51,110 bases of DNA from Opitutia bacterium (GTDB lineage: Bacteria > Verrucomicrobiota > Verrucomicrobiia > Opitutales > Opitutaceae), in assembly GCA_947474365.1 (NCBI GenBank), contig CANJIU010000071.1:1-51110 (forward strand), read 5' to 3'. The position numbers were made by a program, and so were the translations under genes. Numbering within the stretch: the first letter of the stretch is position 1; each line of letters starts with the position of its first letter. The notes beneath the pieces are model-generated. The model did not search any database. It was not told the DNA's origin and saw only the letters and a program-made list of their open reading frames with translations. Below, in pieces: positions 19,131 to 27,681 of this stretch.

Positions 19131-21059
19131 TTATGGGTTGAAATCGAGCACGCGCGTACGCGTGCCTTTTCGGAGCGTGACGATGCCGCTGTTCCAGTCC
19201 GACTGCACGAACGGGCTGTCGAAGACCTTGGCTGGCGCGAGGTCGACTGGCCGGCCGTTGATCTCCGGCGACCGGGTTTGATCGAGGGTGAAGCGGAAGC
19301 GGTCGCCGCCGAGGCCGGTGTAGGTGAGGACACCGCTTGTTGTCTCAACCGCACGTGCGGCCACCGCAGCGCGGAAGGCGGCGAAGCTGGCGTGGGCGCT
19401 TTTCGGTGCGACCTCGATGATCACGGGCGAAAAATCGTCGGCGCATTTCAACCAGCGGCCGAATTTCGCCTCCTGCCGGTCGGGGAAGCTGAACTCGCCC
19501 TGCACGACATGCACTGCGGCGTAGGCGCCCTCCGCCTCGGCGAAAACCCAGCGACCGTCGCGCACGGGAACCGAAAGGCCGGCCTTCGAGAACCAGACGC
19601 GCCACTCGTCGGAGCGCCGGCTGGTCTTCAGTTTCTGGGCAATGAGCGTGCCGTGGGCCTGTGCCGCCCAGTGGGCGTTGTTGGTCGACTCGCCGGCGGC
19701 GTTCAACGCCTGGGGGTAGATTCGGGCGTCGGGATGGCCGCGGAAAATAACTCCCATCCAACGGTTCTGCGCGCTGATCGCGGCCCAGTCCTCCTCGGGG
19801 CGCGCCTCGAGTTGCAGCGAACCCATGATGAAATCTGGCGTGCGATAGCCGTAGCGCAGGATTCCGCCGAAGTCGGTCCGCATCCGGTAATGCGGGGGCT
19901 TGGTGTAGTTCGGCAACGCGAGCCCCATCCGGCGCTGGCGCACCTCGTAGGTCCCGAGTCCGCCGGCGTCGAGCGCGAGGTCGATGACGAGGTCTGGCAT
20001 CCGCCAGGTACTCGTGACAAAGGGAATCATCGAGGCGTGGACGAATTCCGGATCGCCGATGCCGAGTGCGTACCATGCGGCGCGGCGGACGAAGTCGGTC
20101 CCTCGCTGGGACGAGTCGGGGTAGGTGCGGGTCTTCGCACCGCCGGCCACGCCGTCGAGTTGCTGTTCCGCCCATAGGGCCCAGTAGAGTTCGAGAAACA
20201 TCCCGGCGCGTCGCTTCAACTCCGGGTCGTCGCTGAAATCGTACAGGCTGTAGATGCCCTTGAGCGTGGCCGACGCGTAGGAGGGCGATTCGATTTCAAT
20301 CAGCAGGCCCTTGCAGGCACGTTGCCGGAGGTATTCGCGGAGGTAGACGGTCCACGCGTCGTAGTGCTCCCGCGACGAGTGCCCGTCGGCATATTTTCGA
20401 TCTCGATACGCCGGCTCGTCCTTGAGCAGCCGGGAAAAACTCCAGCAGGTCGAGAAATGCTGGGCGTGATGATTCTCCGAGTGTTCGAGCCACCAGGTCT
20501 GCGACTCCTTGGTTTCGGCCTGCGACAGTTCCGACTTCGCGCTCGCCCACACCCACATGGTCTCAAGGATCACCGCGTGGGTCTCGGGCGCGAGCCGGCC
20601 GGCGGCCTTGGATCCGCGCGGTCCGTAGAACACGCACATCCGGGCGAGCGCGTCGGTGATCGACGGAAAACTGTGCACCTCGAGCAGGGTCTGTGGACGT
20701 TCGAGGTGGTACTGGCAGAGTTCGCGCAGCGCCGCGTTGGCCTCGGGAAGTTGTTCGTTCAACTCCAGCGCCCGGAGGGAAAATTCCACGATGGAATGGG
20801 CGTAGATGCGCGTGTAGTCGCCGCGGTTGTTCCAGTTCTTCTTGATGGCGGCGCGGACGAGCGGCGCGCCGGCTTCCTTGCGGAAGAACGCATCGTTTCT
20901 TCGCTCGCCCGCGGCCCGGACGTCCGCGATTTGAGCGTCGGTGAGACTGGCGGCTTCGACCGCCGGCAGCGCGAGCACCAGTCCAGTAGTGCCGAGCACG
21001 AGGGTTCGGAAGAGCGCAACGGAGATTGATGTGGCGGTGAAGCGAGGAAGGAGACGCAC
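19131..21059 (-). CDS. Secreted uncharacterised protein, possible alpha-toroid polysaccharide lyase
   Basis: 642 residues. Signal-like N-terminus (LVLGTTGLVLALPAVEA). Residues about 40-400 are helix-rich with hairpin-like spacing, as in (alpha/alpha) toroid lyases and hydrolases. A conserved-looking polar patch WWLEHSENHHAQHFSTCWSF (about 185-205) and IEIESPSYASATLKGIYSLY could line an active site. Residues about 420-640 read like a beta-sandwich (VWFSKAGLSVPVRDGRWVFA, GGDRFRFTL). That helical-then-beta layout resembles heparinase/alginate-lyase type enzymes, but I see no diagnostic motif and do not assign a family. It stands convergent to the TBDR pair and divergent from the 21222 operon; the 162-base gap 21060-21221 must hold both promoters. 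Confidence 0.7.
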   Translation of the reverse strand: MRLLPRFTATSISVALFRTLVLGTTGLVLALPAVEAASLTDAQIADVRAAGERRNDAFFRKEAGAPLVRAAIKKNWNNRGDYTRIYAHSIVEFSLRALELNEQLPEANAALRELCQYHLERPQTLLEVHSFPSITDALARMCVFYGPRGSKAAGRLAPETHAVILETMWVWASAKSELSQAETKESQTWWLEHSENHHAQHFSTCWSFSRLLKDEPAYRDRKYADGHSSREHYDAWTVYLREYLRQRACKGLLIEIESPSYASATLKGIYSLYDFSDDPELKRRAGMFLELYWALWAEQQLDGVAGGAKTRTYPDSSQRGTDFVRRAAWYALGIGDPEFVHASMIPFVTSTWRMPDLVIDLALDAGGLGTYEVRQRRMGLALPNYTKPPHYRMRTDFGGILRYGYRTPDFIMGSLQLEARPEEDWAAISAQNRWMGVIFRGHPDARIYPQALNAAGESTNNAHWAAQAHGTLIAQKLKTSRRSDEWRVWFSKAGLSVPVRDGRWVFAEAEGAYAAVHVVQGEFSFPDRQEAKFGRWLKCADDFSPVIIEVAPKSAHASFAAFRAAVAARAVETTSGVLTYTGLGGDRFRFTLDQTRSPEINGRPVDLAPAKVFDSPFVQSDWNSGIVTLRKGTRTRVLDFNP

Positions 21060-21221
21060 GTTAGTTTAGGGAGTCGGCTCCGACGGTGGAAGGTTGCGGT
21101 GTATTTTTCGAGCGCATGATTTCCGCGCGGTGCCTGCCGTCGGATCGGTTTTGCACTTCCCTTCCCATGCAATCACGCCCTTTTCTCTCCCAACCCTTCA
21201 ACGCTTGGCGTCCGCCCCTCT

Positions 21222-24200
21222 ATGAAAATCTACCCAATGGTCCGTGCGATCCCGGCCTTTGGCTGCCTCGTCGGCTGCACGCTCATTGCCGCCGACGCGC
21301 CGAAATCTTCCCTCATTCCACCGGGCGACGCGCCGGTGACGCTCTCTCCGTTCGAGGTGACCGAGAGCAACCGCGGATACTATGGCGCCAACACAACGTC
21401 GGGAACCCGCATCAACTCCAAGATCGAGGATCTCGGCGCCTCAATCACCGTGATCACAAAGGAGCAGATGGAGGATTTTGCACTGCTCGGCCTCAACGAC
21501 ATCTTTGCCTACGAGGCGGGTACGGAGAGCACCGCAAATTACACGGAATTTTCCGTCGACCAGAACGGCGCCGTCACCGACAGCGTGAACCTGAACCCCG
21601 AATCGGCGAACCGCATTCGTGGTCTCGGTGCGGCGAACATCACCTTCGGCAATTTCGAGACCTCGGGCCGCGTACCCATCGATCCGATCGATGTCGATGC
21701 CGTGGAAATAAGCCGGGGGCCGAACTCGAGCATCTTCGGCATCGGCAACACCTCTGGCACCGTGAACTCCGTGCCGGCGTCGGCCAACCTCACTAACCAT
21801 CGCACGCAAGCGACTCTGCGCGCCGACAGCAACGAGGGCTACCGTACGTCGCTCGACCTGAACCGTGTGCTCATCAAAGGAAAGCTCGCCCTGCGTGGCT
21901 CGGCCGTCTTTCAGCACGATGAATCGCACCTGAAACCGTCGGGCGTGAACACGGTGCGCTTGAACGGCATGGTGAAATACCGGCCCTTCAAGACGACGAC
22001 GCTCAGCGCATCGATCGCGGACTACCGCATGTCCGGGCAGCGCACCAACTCTCTCACCCCGTCGGACGGCGTGACGACGTGGCTCGAGAACGGCCGGCCG
22101 ATTTTCGACCCCACCACCGGCATCGCCACCGTGAATGGGGCCACCGTTCCGCTGGCCAACAACACCGTTGGTTCCTTCGGCAATATTCAAATCTGGGTCG
22201 ATCAGGGGAAGATCGATCGCGTTACGTTCATCCGCACGACCGACACCCGCGACCCCGTCGTGACCGTGGGCAATGGCGTCTACCGCGAGTCCAACCTCCG
22301 CGTCCTTTATCCGAATCAGCCGCTGTTTATCACTGCCCTGCCCGTGACCGATCGGACGATTTACGATTGGCGGAACGTCAATCTTGGGTCGGCCAATTAC
22401 TACAACAACACGGCCAAGACGATGACGGCGACGCTTGAACAGGTTATTCTGGCGACGCCGCGGCAGAAGCTCGCCGCCCAGGCCGCGTGGCTCCGGGAGC
22501 ACACCGAAAACTTCTCGAGGGTGGCGGTCGGCATTCCCCGGAGCAACCCGACCTCGACGCTGCTCCTCGTCGATTTCAACGCCAAGCTGCTCGATGGCCG
22601 ACCGAACCCGAATCTCGGCCGTCCGTACCTGAGCACGCAGCCGTACCTCGAAATGTCGCCCGCTGAGCGCGATGACTATCGCGCGCAGCTGGCCTACCAC
22701 CTCGATTTCCGCGAGGACAAGAGCTGGCTCCGCTGGCTCGGGGCGCACGATTTCTCGGCGTACGGGGAATACAAGGACGTCGAGCAGCGCCGCATCCGTT
22801 GGCGGCACACGATCGTGTCGAACCACAGCTGGTATCCCGCCGGCGTCGCGCGCGGCAGCAACGCCGGCCAGATCATCGGCGGCCGTCCCGGCATTCCCAC
22901 CAACATCCTGCAGGCGCCCGGCCTGCGGCTCTACGTCGGGGACAGCGCCGGCGGCAACGTCGACTACGGCCCGAGTTATTTTTCCACAGGTCCGTCGACT
23001 ATCGCCTACGGCAACGGCGCGACGTTCATCAACGAACCGGTCGAGATCGGTTCCGCCGTGGCCAACGGCACGGGGATCAGCGGCAACACCCGCAACGTGC
23101 TCAAGGACCACGGTGTGATCTGGCAGGGACATCTCCTGCAGGACCGCATCATTCCCACCCTCGGCTGGCGCTATGACGAAAGCTACACTCGCATTGGCGG
23201 CCAGTTCATCTCGCCCGACGGAATCGGACTCAATTATCCCAGCTACAATTCCTGGGCGCCTGGCGACTGGACCTATGGGGACGGCCCGACCCGCACCGCG
23301 GGCATCGTTGTCCGGCCCATCCGCGCGCTGGGCCTGTATTGGAACAAGTCCGACAGCTTTCGGCCGTCGGCGCCGCGGCAGGATCTCTATCTCAACCGCC
23401 TGCCGGATCCGAATGGTGTCGGCAAGGACTTCGGCGTCATGATGAGCCTCTTCCAGGACCGCCTCTCGCTGCGCTTCAATCGCTATATCACCCGGCAGCT
23501 CCAGACGCCCAATGGACCGAGTGCGACCTTCGTCTCGCGGATCCGGCGGATGGATTTCACGAACTACAACGCAGATTCCAATCCCGGCACCGATCCGTTC
23601 ACGCTGCAGACGGTCGCGGCCGGCTGGGTGCAGGCGGAGGCGGCGGCACAGGGGCGCGCGTTGTCGGCTGACGAGTTGAAGAACCGCGTCGCGGCCATCA
23701 TGAAGGTGCCGTTGAAATACCTGGATGAGCCGGCGTTTTCCAACGGGGCGGCGGATGACACGCTGGCCCGCGGGTTCGAATTCGAGGCGAACTTCAATCC
23801 GACGAAGTCCTGGTCGATGAAGGTCAACGTCGCCAAGCAGCAGACGCTCAACGAGCGCATTGCGCCGGAACTGCAGCAATGGGTGAACGAGCGGTTGCCC
23901 GTGTGGCAGTCGATTGTTGATCCCACGACCGGCAAGCCGTGGTTCACGTCGATTTACGGCACGGGCACCAACGCGGCGCTGAACAACCCGGCGGGCTTCC
24001 TCTCCGCCAACGTAACCTCGCAGATCAACCAACTGCGCGCCACCGAGGGCCAGGTTCGCCCGCAAATCCGCCAGTACCGGGCGAATTTCATCACGAACTT
24101 CCGCCTCGCCGGCATCACTGAGCAAAAATTCCTCAAGCGTTTCAACATCGGCGGCGCAGTGCGTTGGGAGGACAAGGGGGCGATCGGGTACTACGGCGCC

Positions 24201-24461
24201 CAGCAGCCGCCGGCGATCGTCACGAGCTACGATCTGAAACGTCCGATCTACGATAAGGGGCACACGTACGTCGACCTGTTGCTCGGCTACCGGACCCGGT
24301 TGTTCCGCGAGAAAGTGGGCGCGCGGTTTCAGCTCAACGTGCGCAACGTGCAGGAAAACGGCCGGCTGCAGCCGATCGCGGCGTTTCCCGATGGCCGGCC
24401 GTATGCGTACCGCATCGTTGAGCCGCGGGTGTTTATCTTGAGCTCAAGTTTTGATCTGTGA
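21222..24461 (+). CDS. TonB-dependent receptor heading a polysaccharide-utilisation operon
   Basis: 1079 residues. Signal peptide (MKIYPMVRAIPAFGCLVGCTLIAA), then VTLSPFEVTESNRGY and a plug: LEDLGAS-ITVITKEQMEDFA-type text, RIRGLGAANITFGN, DAVEISRGPNSSIFGIGNTSG. The barrel ends in Phe-Asp-Leu after the block ENGRLQPIAAFPDGRPYAY. It is clearly paralogous to the receptor at 13616. Its TGA overlaps the GTG of the sialate O-acetylesterase gene (GTGA at 24458-24461), and lyase and sulfatase genes follow, so it probably imports oligosaccharides released by those enzymes. No SusD-type surface glycan-binding protein is present. Confidence 0.93.
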   Translation: MKIYPMVRAIPAFGCLVGCTLIAADAPKSSLIPPGDAPVTLSPFEVTESNRGYYGANTTSGTRINSKIEDLGASITVITKEQMEDFALLGLNDIFAYEAGTESTANYTEFSVDQNGAVTDSVNLNPESANRIRGLGAANITFGNFETSGRVPIDPIDVDAVEISRGPNSSIFGIGNTSGTVNSVPASANLTNHRTQATLRADSNEGYRTSLDLNRVLIKGKLALRGSAVFQHDESHLKPSGVNTVRLNGMVKYRPFKTTTLSASIADYRMSGQRTNSLTPSDGVTTWLENGRPIFDPTTGIATVNGATVPLANNTVGSFGNIQIWVDQGKIDRVTFIRTTDTRDPVVTVGNGVYRESNLRVLYPNQPLFITALPVTDRTIYDWRNVNLGSANYYNNTAKTMTATLEQVILATPRQKLAAQAAWLREHTENFSRVAVGIPRSNPTSTLLLVDFNAKLLDGRPNPNLGRPYLSTQPYLEMSPAERDDYRAQLAYHLDFREDKSWLRWLGAHDFSAYGEYKDVEQRRIRWRHTIVSNHSWYPAGVARGSNAGQIIGGRPGIPTNILQAPGLRLYVGDSAGGNVDYGPSYFSTGPSTIAYGNGATFINEPVEIGSAVANGTGISGNTRNVLKDHGVIWQGHLLQDRIIPTLGWRYDESYTRIGGQFISPDGIGLNYPSYNSWAPGDWTYGDGPTRTAGIVVRPIRALGLYWNKSDSFRPSAPRQDLYLNRLPDPNGVGKDFGVMMSLFQDRLSLRFNRYITRQLQTPNGPSATFVSRIRRMDFTNYNADSNPGTDPFTLQTVAAGWVQAEAAAQGRALSADELKNRVAAIMKVPLKYLDEPAFSNGAADDTLARGFEFEANFNPTKSWSMKVNVAKQQTLNERIAPELQQWVNERLPVWQSIVDPTTGKPWFTSIYGTGTNAALNNPAGFLSANVTSQINQLRATEGQVRPQIRQYRANFITNFRLAGITEQKFLKRFNIGGAVRWEDKGAIGYYGAQQPPAIVTSYDLKRPIYDKGHTYVDLLLGYRTRLFREKVGARFQLNVRNVQENGRLQPIAAFPDGRPYAYRIVEPRVFILSSSFDL

Positions 24462-26053
24462 GCCGTTTGCCCGACCGACCCCGGTTCGAATTTCAGGCGG
24501 CGCCGTCGCTCCGGGCGGTCTGGTTGCTCCTGCTCCTCGCGGGGTCACTCGCCGGCCTCCGGGCCGAGGTGCGCCTGCCGAGTCTTTTTTCTGATCACAT
24601 GGTGCTGCAACGCGACGCCGTCGTGCCCGTATGGGGCCGCGCCGCTCCGCAGGAGGAAGTGGTGGTTGCGATGCTCGGGCAGCAAAAGTCCGTCCGCGCA
24701 GACGCGCGCGGCGATTGGCAGGTACGGCTCGATCCGATGCCGGCGAGTCGTGGCGCGCGGCTGTCGGTGAGCGGGACGAATCGGATCACACTCGACGATG
24801 TCTGCGTCGGCGAAGTGTGGCTTTGCTCTGGCCAGTCAAACATGGGCTTTCGCGTCTCCCGGGCGACGGGCGCGAAGGAATTGATCCGCGACGCGAACGC
24901 AGCGATCCGGCAATTCACGGTGGAGCTGGCGCCCGCGGCCGCGCCGGCAAACAGTGCCCGCGGTCGGTGGGAGGTCGCCGCGCCGGACACGGTCGCGATG
25001 TTTTCCGCCGTCGGCTACTGCTTCGCCCTCGAACTCGGGGCTCGGCTCGGTGTGCCGATTGGCATCATCAACGCGTCGTCTGGCGGGACGCTGATTGAAG
25101 CGTGGACGAGTCTTGCGGCGCAAAAGGACCTGCCCGGCCTGGATGCCACGCTCGCAGTCTGGAACAAGCGGATGCTCGCCTGGGATCCGGCCGCAGCCCA
25201 GCGGCGGTTTGAAAAGCTTGAGGCCGCCTATCCAGCCGCGGTTGCGAAAGCCAAGGTTGCGGGAACCAAGGCACCACGACCGCCGCGTCGGGCCGTCGCC
25301 CCCGATGTCGATCCCGATCATCCCGGCACGCTGTTCAACGGCATGATCGCCCCGCTGGCTCCGTACCGCCTTCGCGGCGTTCTCTGGTATCAGGGCGAAA
25401 GCAATGGAACGATCGAACAGGCGCACCTCTACCGGCGTCAATTGCCTCTCCTCGTCGCAGACTGGCGTCGCGCATGGGAGCGCCCCGACCTGCCGTTCGC
25501 GTGGGTGCAATTGCCAAACATCGTCCGTGATGGCGAAGGCTGGCCGCTGGTGCGCGAAGCGATGCTGCAGGGACTCCAGTTGCCGCACACGGGCATGGCG
25601 GTGACGATTGACCTCGGCGAGTCCGACAATCTGCACCCGCCGCGCAAACGGGAGGTCGGGCAGCGGCTCGCGCGCTGGGCGTTTGCCGATGTCTATGGAC
25701 TTCGCGATGTCGTCGGTGCGGGGCCGGTTCCGGAACGACATCGCGTCGAAAAGGATCGCGTGGTGATCGGGTTCCGGCACGCCCAAACGGGGCTTGTGGC
25801 AAAAGGCGGGCCGCTGGCCGGGTTTGCCATCGCCGGGGCCGACCGCGTTTGGCGTCCGGCCAAGGCGGAGATCAAAGGGGAATTGGTGGAGGTTTTCAGC
25901 CCGGATGTGCCCCATCCCGTCGCCGTTCGCTACGGCTGGAGAGATGATCCGGTGTGCACGCTCTACAATGGCGCCGGGTTGCCCGCGTCGCCTTTCCGCA
26001 CTGACGACTGGCCTATCGCGGGCGCAACGACCACGGGGCTGACTGCGAAATGA
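24458..26053 (+). CDS. Sialate O-acetylesterase-type SGNH esterase
   Basis: 531 residues starting at GTG 24458, which overlaps the TBDR stop. Signal anchor AVWLLLLLAGSLAGLRA. An N-terminal beta domain (LPSLFSDHMVLQRDAVVPVW, residues 40-59) is characteristic of this family. Block I is LCSGQSNM with nucleophile Ser127; then YQGESNGTI; the catalytic Asp/His block is GESDNLHPP with Asp390 and His393. These enzymes hydrolyse O-acetyl esters. In plant- or algal-polysaccharide loci the substrate is usually acetylated glycan rather than sialic acid. The stop overlaps the next start (ATGA at 26050-26053), so receptor, esterase and lyase are translationally coupled. Confidence 0.93.
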   Translation: MSRLPDRPRFEFQAAPSLRAVWLLLLLAGSLAGLRAEVRLPSLFSDHMVLQRDAVVPVWGRAAPQEEVVVAMLGQQKSVRADARGDWQVRLDPMPASRGARLSVSGTNRITLDDVCVGEVWLCSGQSNMGFRVSRATGAKELIRDANAAIRQFTVELAPAAAPANSARGRWEVAAPDTVAMFSAVGYCFALELGARLGVPIGIINASSGGTLIEAWTSLAAQKDLPGLDATLAVWNKRMLAWDPAAAQRRFEKLEAAYPAAVAKAKVAGTKAPRPPRRAVAPDVDPDHPGTLFNGMIAPLAPYRLRGVLWYQGESNGTIEQAHLYRRQLPLLVADWRRAWERPDLPFAWVQLPNIVRDGEGWPLVREAMLQGLQLPHTGMAVTIDLGESDNLHPPRKREVGQRLARWAFADVYGLRDVVGAGPVPERHRVEKDRVVIGFRHAQTGLVAKGGPLAGFAIAGADRVWRPAKAEIKGELVEVFSPDVPHPVAVRYGWRDDPVCTLYNGAGLPASPFRTDDWPIAGATTTGLTAK

Positions 26054-27615
26054 AAACGTTTGGAGTGAAAATCAAACACGCGTTTTTCCTGTTCGCGACC
26101 GTCGTCGTCGCTCACGCGGCCGCGCCGTACGGCGCGGCCGATCGGGTCGTGTCCACCGTCGCGGCGGCGCCCGCGCCGGAAATCGTTCGGCAAACGTTGC
26201 GGCGGGCCGTGGCGTACCTGCGATCGATTGCGACCGATGGCGGTTACGTGTGGGTTTATTCCCCCGATCTCTCGCGCCGTGCGGGGGAGAGCATCACGGA
26301 CGCTAATCACATTTGGTTTCAGCCGCCCGGTACGCCGTCGGTGGGCATGGCATTTCTGCGGGCGTATCGTGCGACCGGCGAAGAGCCGTTTCTCGCCGCG
26401 GCGGAGGCCGTGGCCGGGGCGGTGCGGCGCGCGCAGCTGGACTCCGGCGGCTGGCACTACTCGGCCGACATGAAACACCCCGAGCGCAATCGCGACGGCC
26501 TCCTCGACTACAAGGGACGGGCTGCGGCGGAGCGCATGGAGCGCGACACGATCAACCCGCTCTATACCATCACGAGCGTCTACGACGACGACAACACGCA
26601 GAGCGTCGTGCGCTTTCTGCTCGCCTGCGATGCGGTCGGAAACGACGGCGGCCGGACGCCGAATCCGGAGATTCGCGCCACGCTGCTCAAGGCGCTGGAC
26701 GGTATGTTGTGGGCCCAGTACCCGAATGGAGCGTGGCCTGAGCAATACGACGGACGGCCGCGCGATCCCGCGCTTCATCCGATCGTGCCGGCCCGCTTCC
26801 CGGCCGCTGCGCGCACGACGTGGCCGGGGGAACATTCCTATACGCGATATTATACGCTCAACGACAATGTCCCGCGGCAGTGCATCACGACCCTGCTCGA
26901 CGCGTGGCGCCAACTCGGCGATGCCCGCTACCTCGCAGCCGCCCGCCGCGGCGGGGATTTTCTGGTGCTCGCCCAGTTGCCGGAGCCGCAGCGAGGATGG
27001 GCGCAGCAATATGATTTTCAGATGGAACCCGCCTGGGCGCGGGTGTTTGAACCCCCGGCCGTGTCCACTTTCGAGAGCGGCGGCGCACTGCAGGCGTTGA
27101 TGACGCTGCATCTCGAGACGGGCGACCCGCGCTACCTTGAACCGATCGCGCCCGCGTTGCGCTGGCTCGAACGGTCCACTTCAGGCAAGGACGAGTGGGC
27201 GCGGCTCAACGAGTTCAAAACCAACCGCCCGATCTACGGCGACGTCGACGGTGCGATTCACTACGATTTGGCGACTGTGAGTCCGAAGCGCCGGACTGGC
27301 TATGGCTGGCACGGCTCGTTTCACCTGCCGGAGATTGTCGCGGAATGCCGCGAGTTGCTGCGGATCGGTCGCGACGACTACCGCGCCCGCCAGGCGGCGA
27401 AACCGGCGGTGCGATCCGACCATGGTGCCGCTGGCCGCAAGGTGAACAGCGTCATCCAGGCGCTGGATGCTGACGGTCGCTGGATCACCGATGGGCGGTT
27501 TCAGAAAAACGCGCCGTTGGAGCAGGTGATCTCCACCAAGGTGTTCATCACGAACGTGAATGTACTCTGCGATTATCTCGAATCACTCAAACTCCCGGCC
27601 GGCCGCACACCGTGA
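26050..27615 (+). CDS. PL10-like pectate lyase
   Basis: 521 residues. Signal peptide (KHAFFLFATVVVAHAAA). Helical toroid text typical of the pectic acid lyase family (Pec_lyase, CAZy PL10): YTITSVYDDDNTQSVVRFLL, MLWAQYPNGAWPEQYDGRP, SYTRYYTLNDNVPRQCITTL, RGWAQQYDFQMEPAWARVFE and TFESGGALQALMTLH. These carry the 'DNxxT/QFL', 'NGxWPQ' and 'GWxQQYD' signatures I associate with PL10. It cleaves polygalacturonan by beta-elimination, Ca-dependent in known members. It overlaps the esterase gene by 4 bases and is followed by a sulfatase. It is longer than a bare PL10 domain because of an N-terminal extension (about residues 40-110). The family call is good; the exact substrate is inferred. Confidence 0.85.
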   Translation: MKTFGVKIKHAFFLFATVVVAHAAAPYGAADRVVSTVAAAPAPEIVRQTLRRAVAYLRSIATDGGYVWVYSPDLSRRAGESITDANHIWFQPPGTPSVGMAFLRAYRATGEEPFLAAAEAVAGAVRRAQLDSGGWHYSADMKHPERNRDGLLDYKGRAAAERMERDTINPLYTITSVYDDDNTQSVVRFLLACDAVGNDGGRTPNPEIRATLLKALDGMLWAQYPNGAWPEQYDGRPRDPALHPIVPARFPAAARTTWPGEHSYTRYYTLNDNVPRQCITTLLDAWRQLGDARYLAAARRGGDFLVLAQLPEPQRGWAQQYDFQMEPAWARVFEPPAVSTFESGGALQALMTLHLETGDPRYLEPIAPALRWLERSTSGKDEWARLNEFKTNRPIYGDVDGAIHYDLATVSPKRRTGYGWHGSFHLPEIVAECRELLRIGRDDYRARQAAKPAVRSDHGAAGRKVNSVIQALDADGRWITDGRFQKNAPLEQVISTKVFITNVNVLCDYLESLKLPAGRTP

Positions 27616-27681
27616 CCGCGTGGCGCGGAAATGGTGACGGCTGCGACGCGATTCTCCCCTATACACACTCTCTCTTTCTTC

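Noticed and set aside
21441..24263. 940-codon open frame antisense to the TBDR at 21222
   Set aside because: Arg/Ala/Val-rich shadow typical of GC-rich codon structure; the plus strand encodes a complete receptor with signal peptide and plug. Same reasoning for the long antisense frames at 3138-4559, 6913-8451, 8608-10104, 15020-16612, 17013-18644 and 41334-42611.
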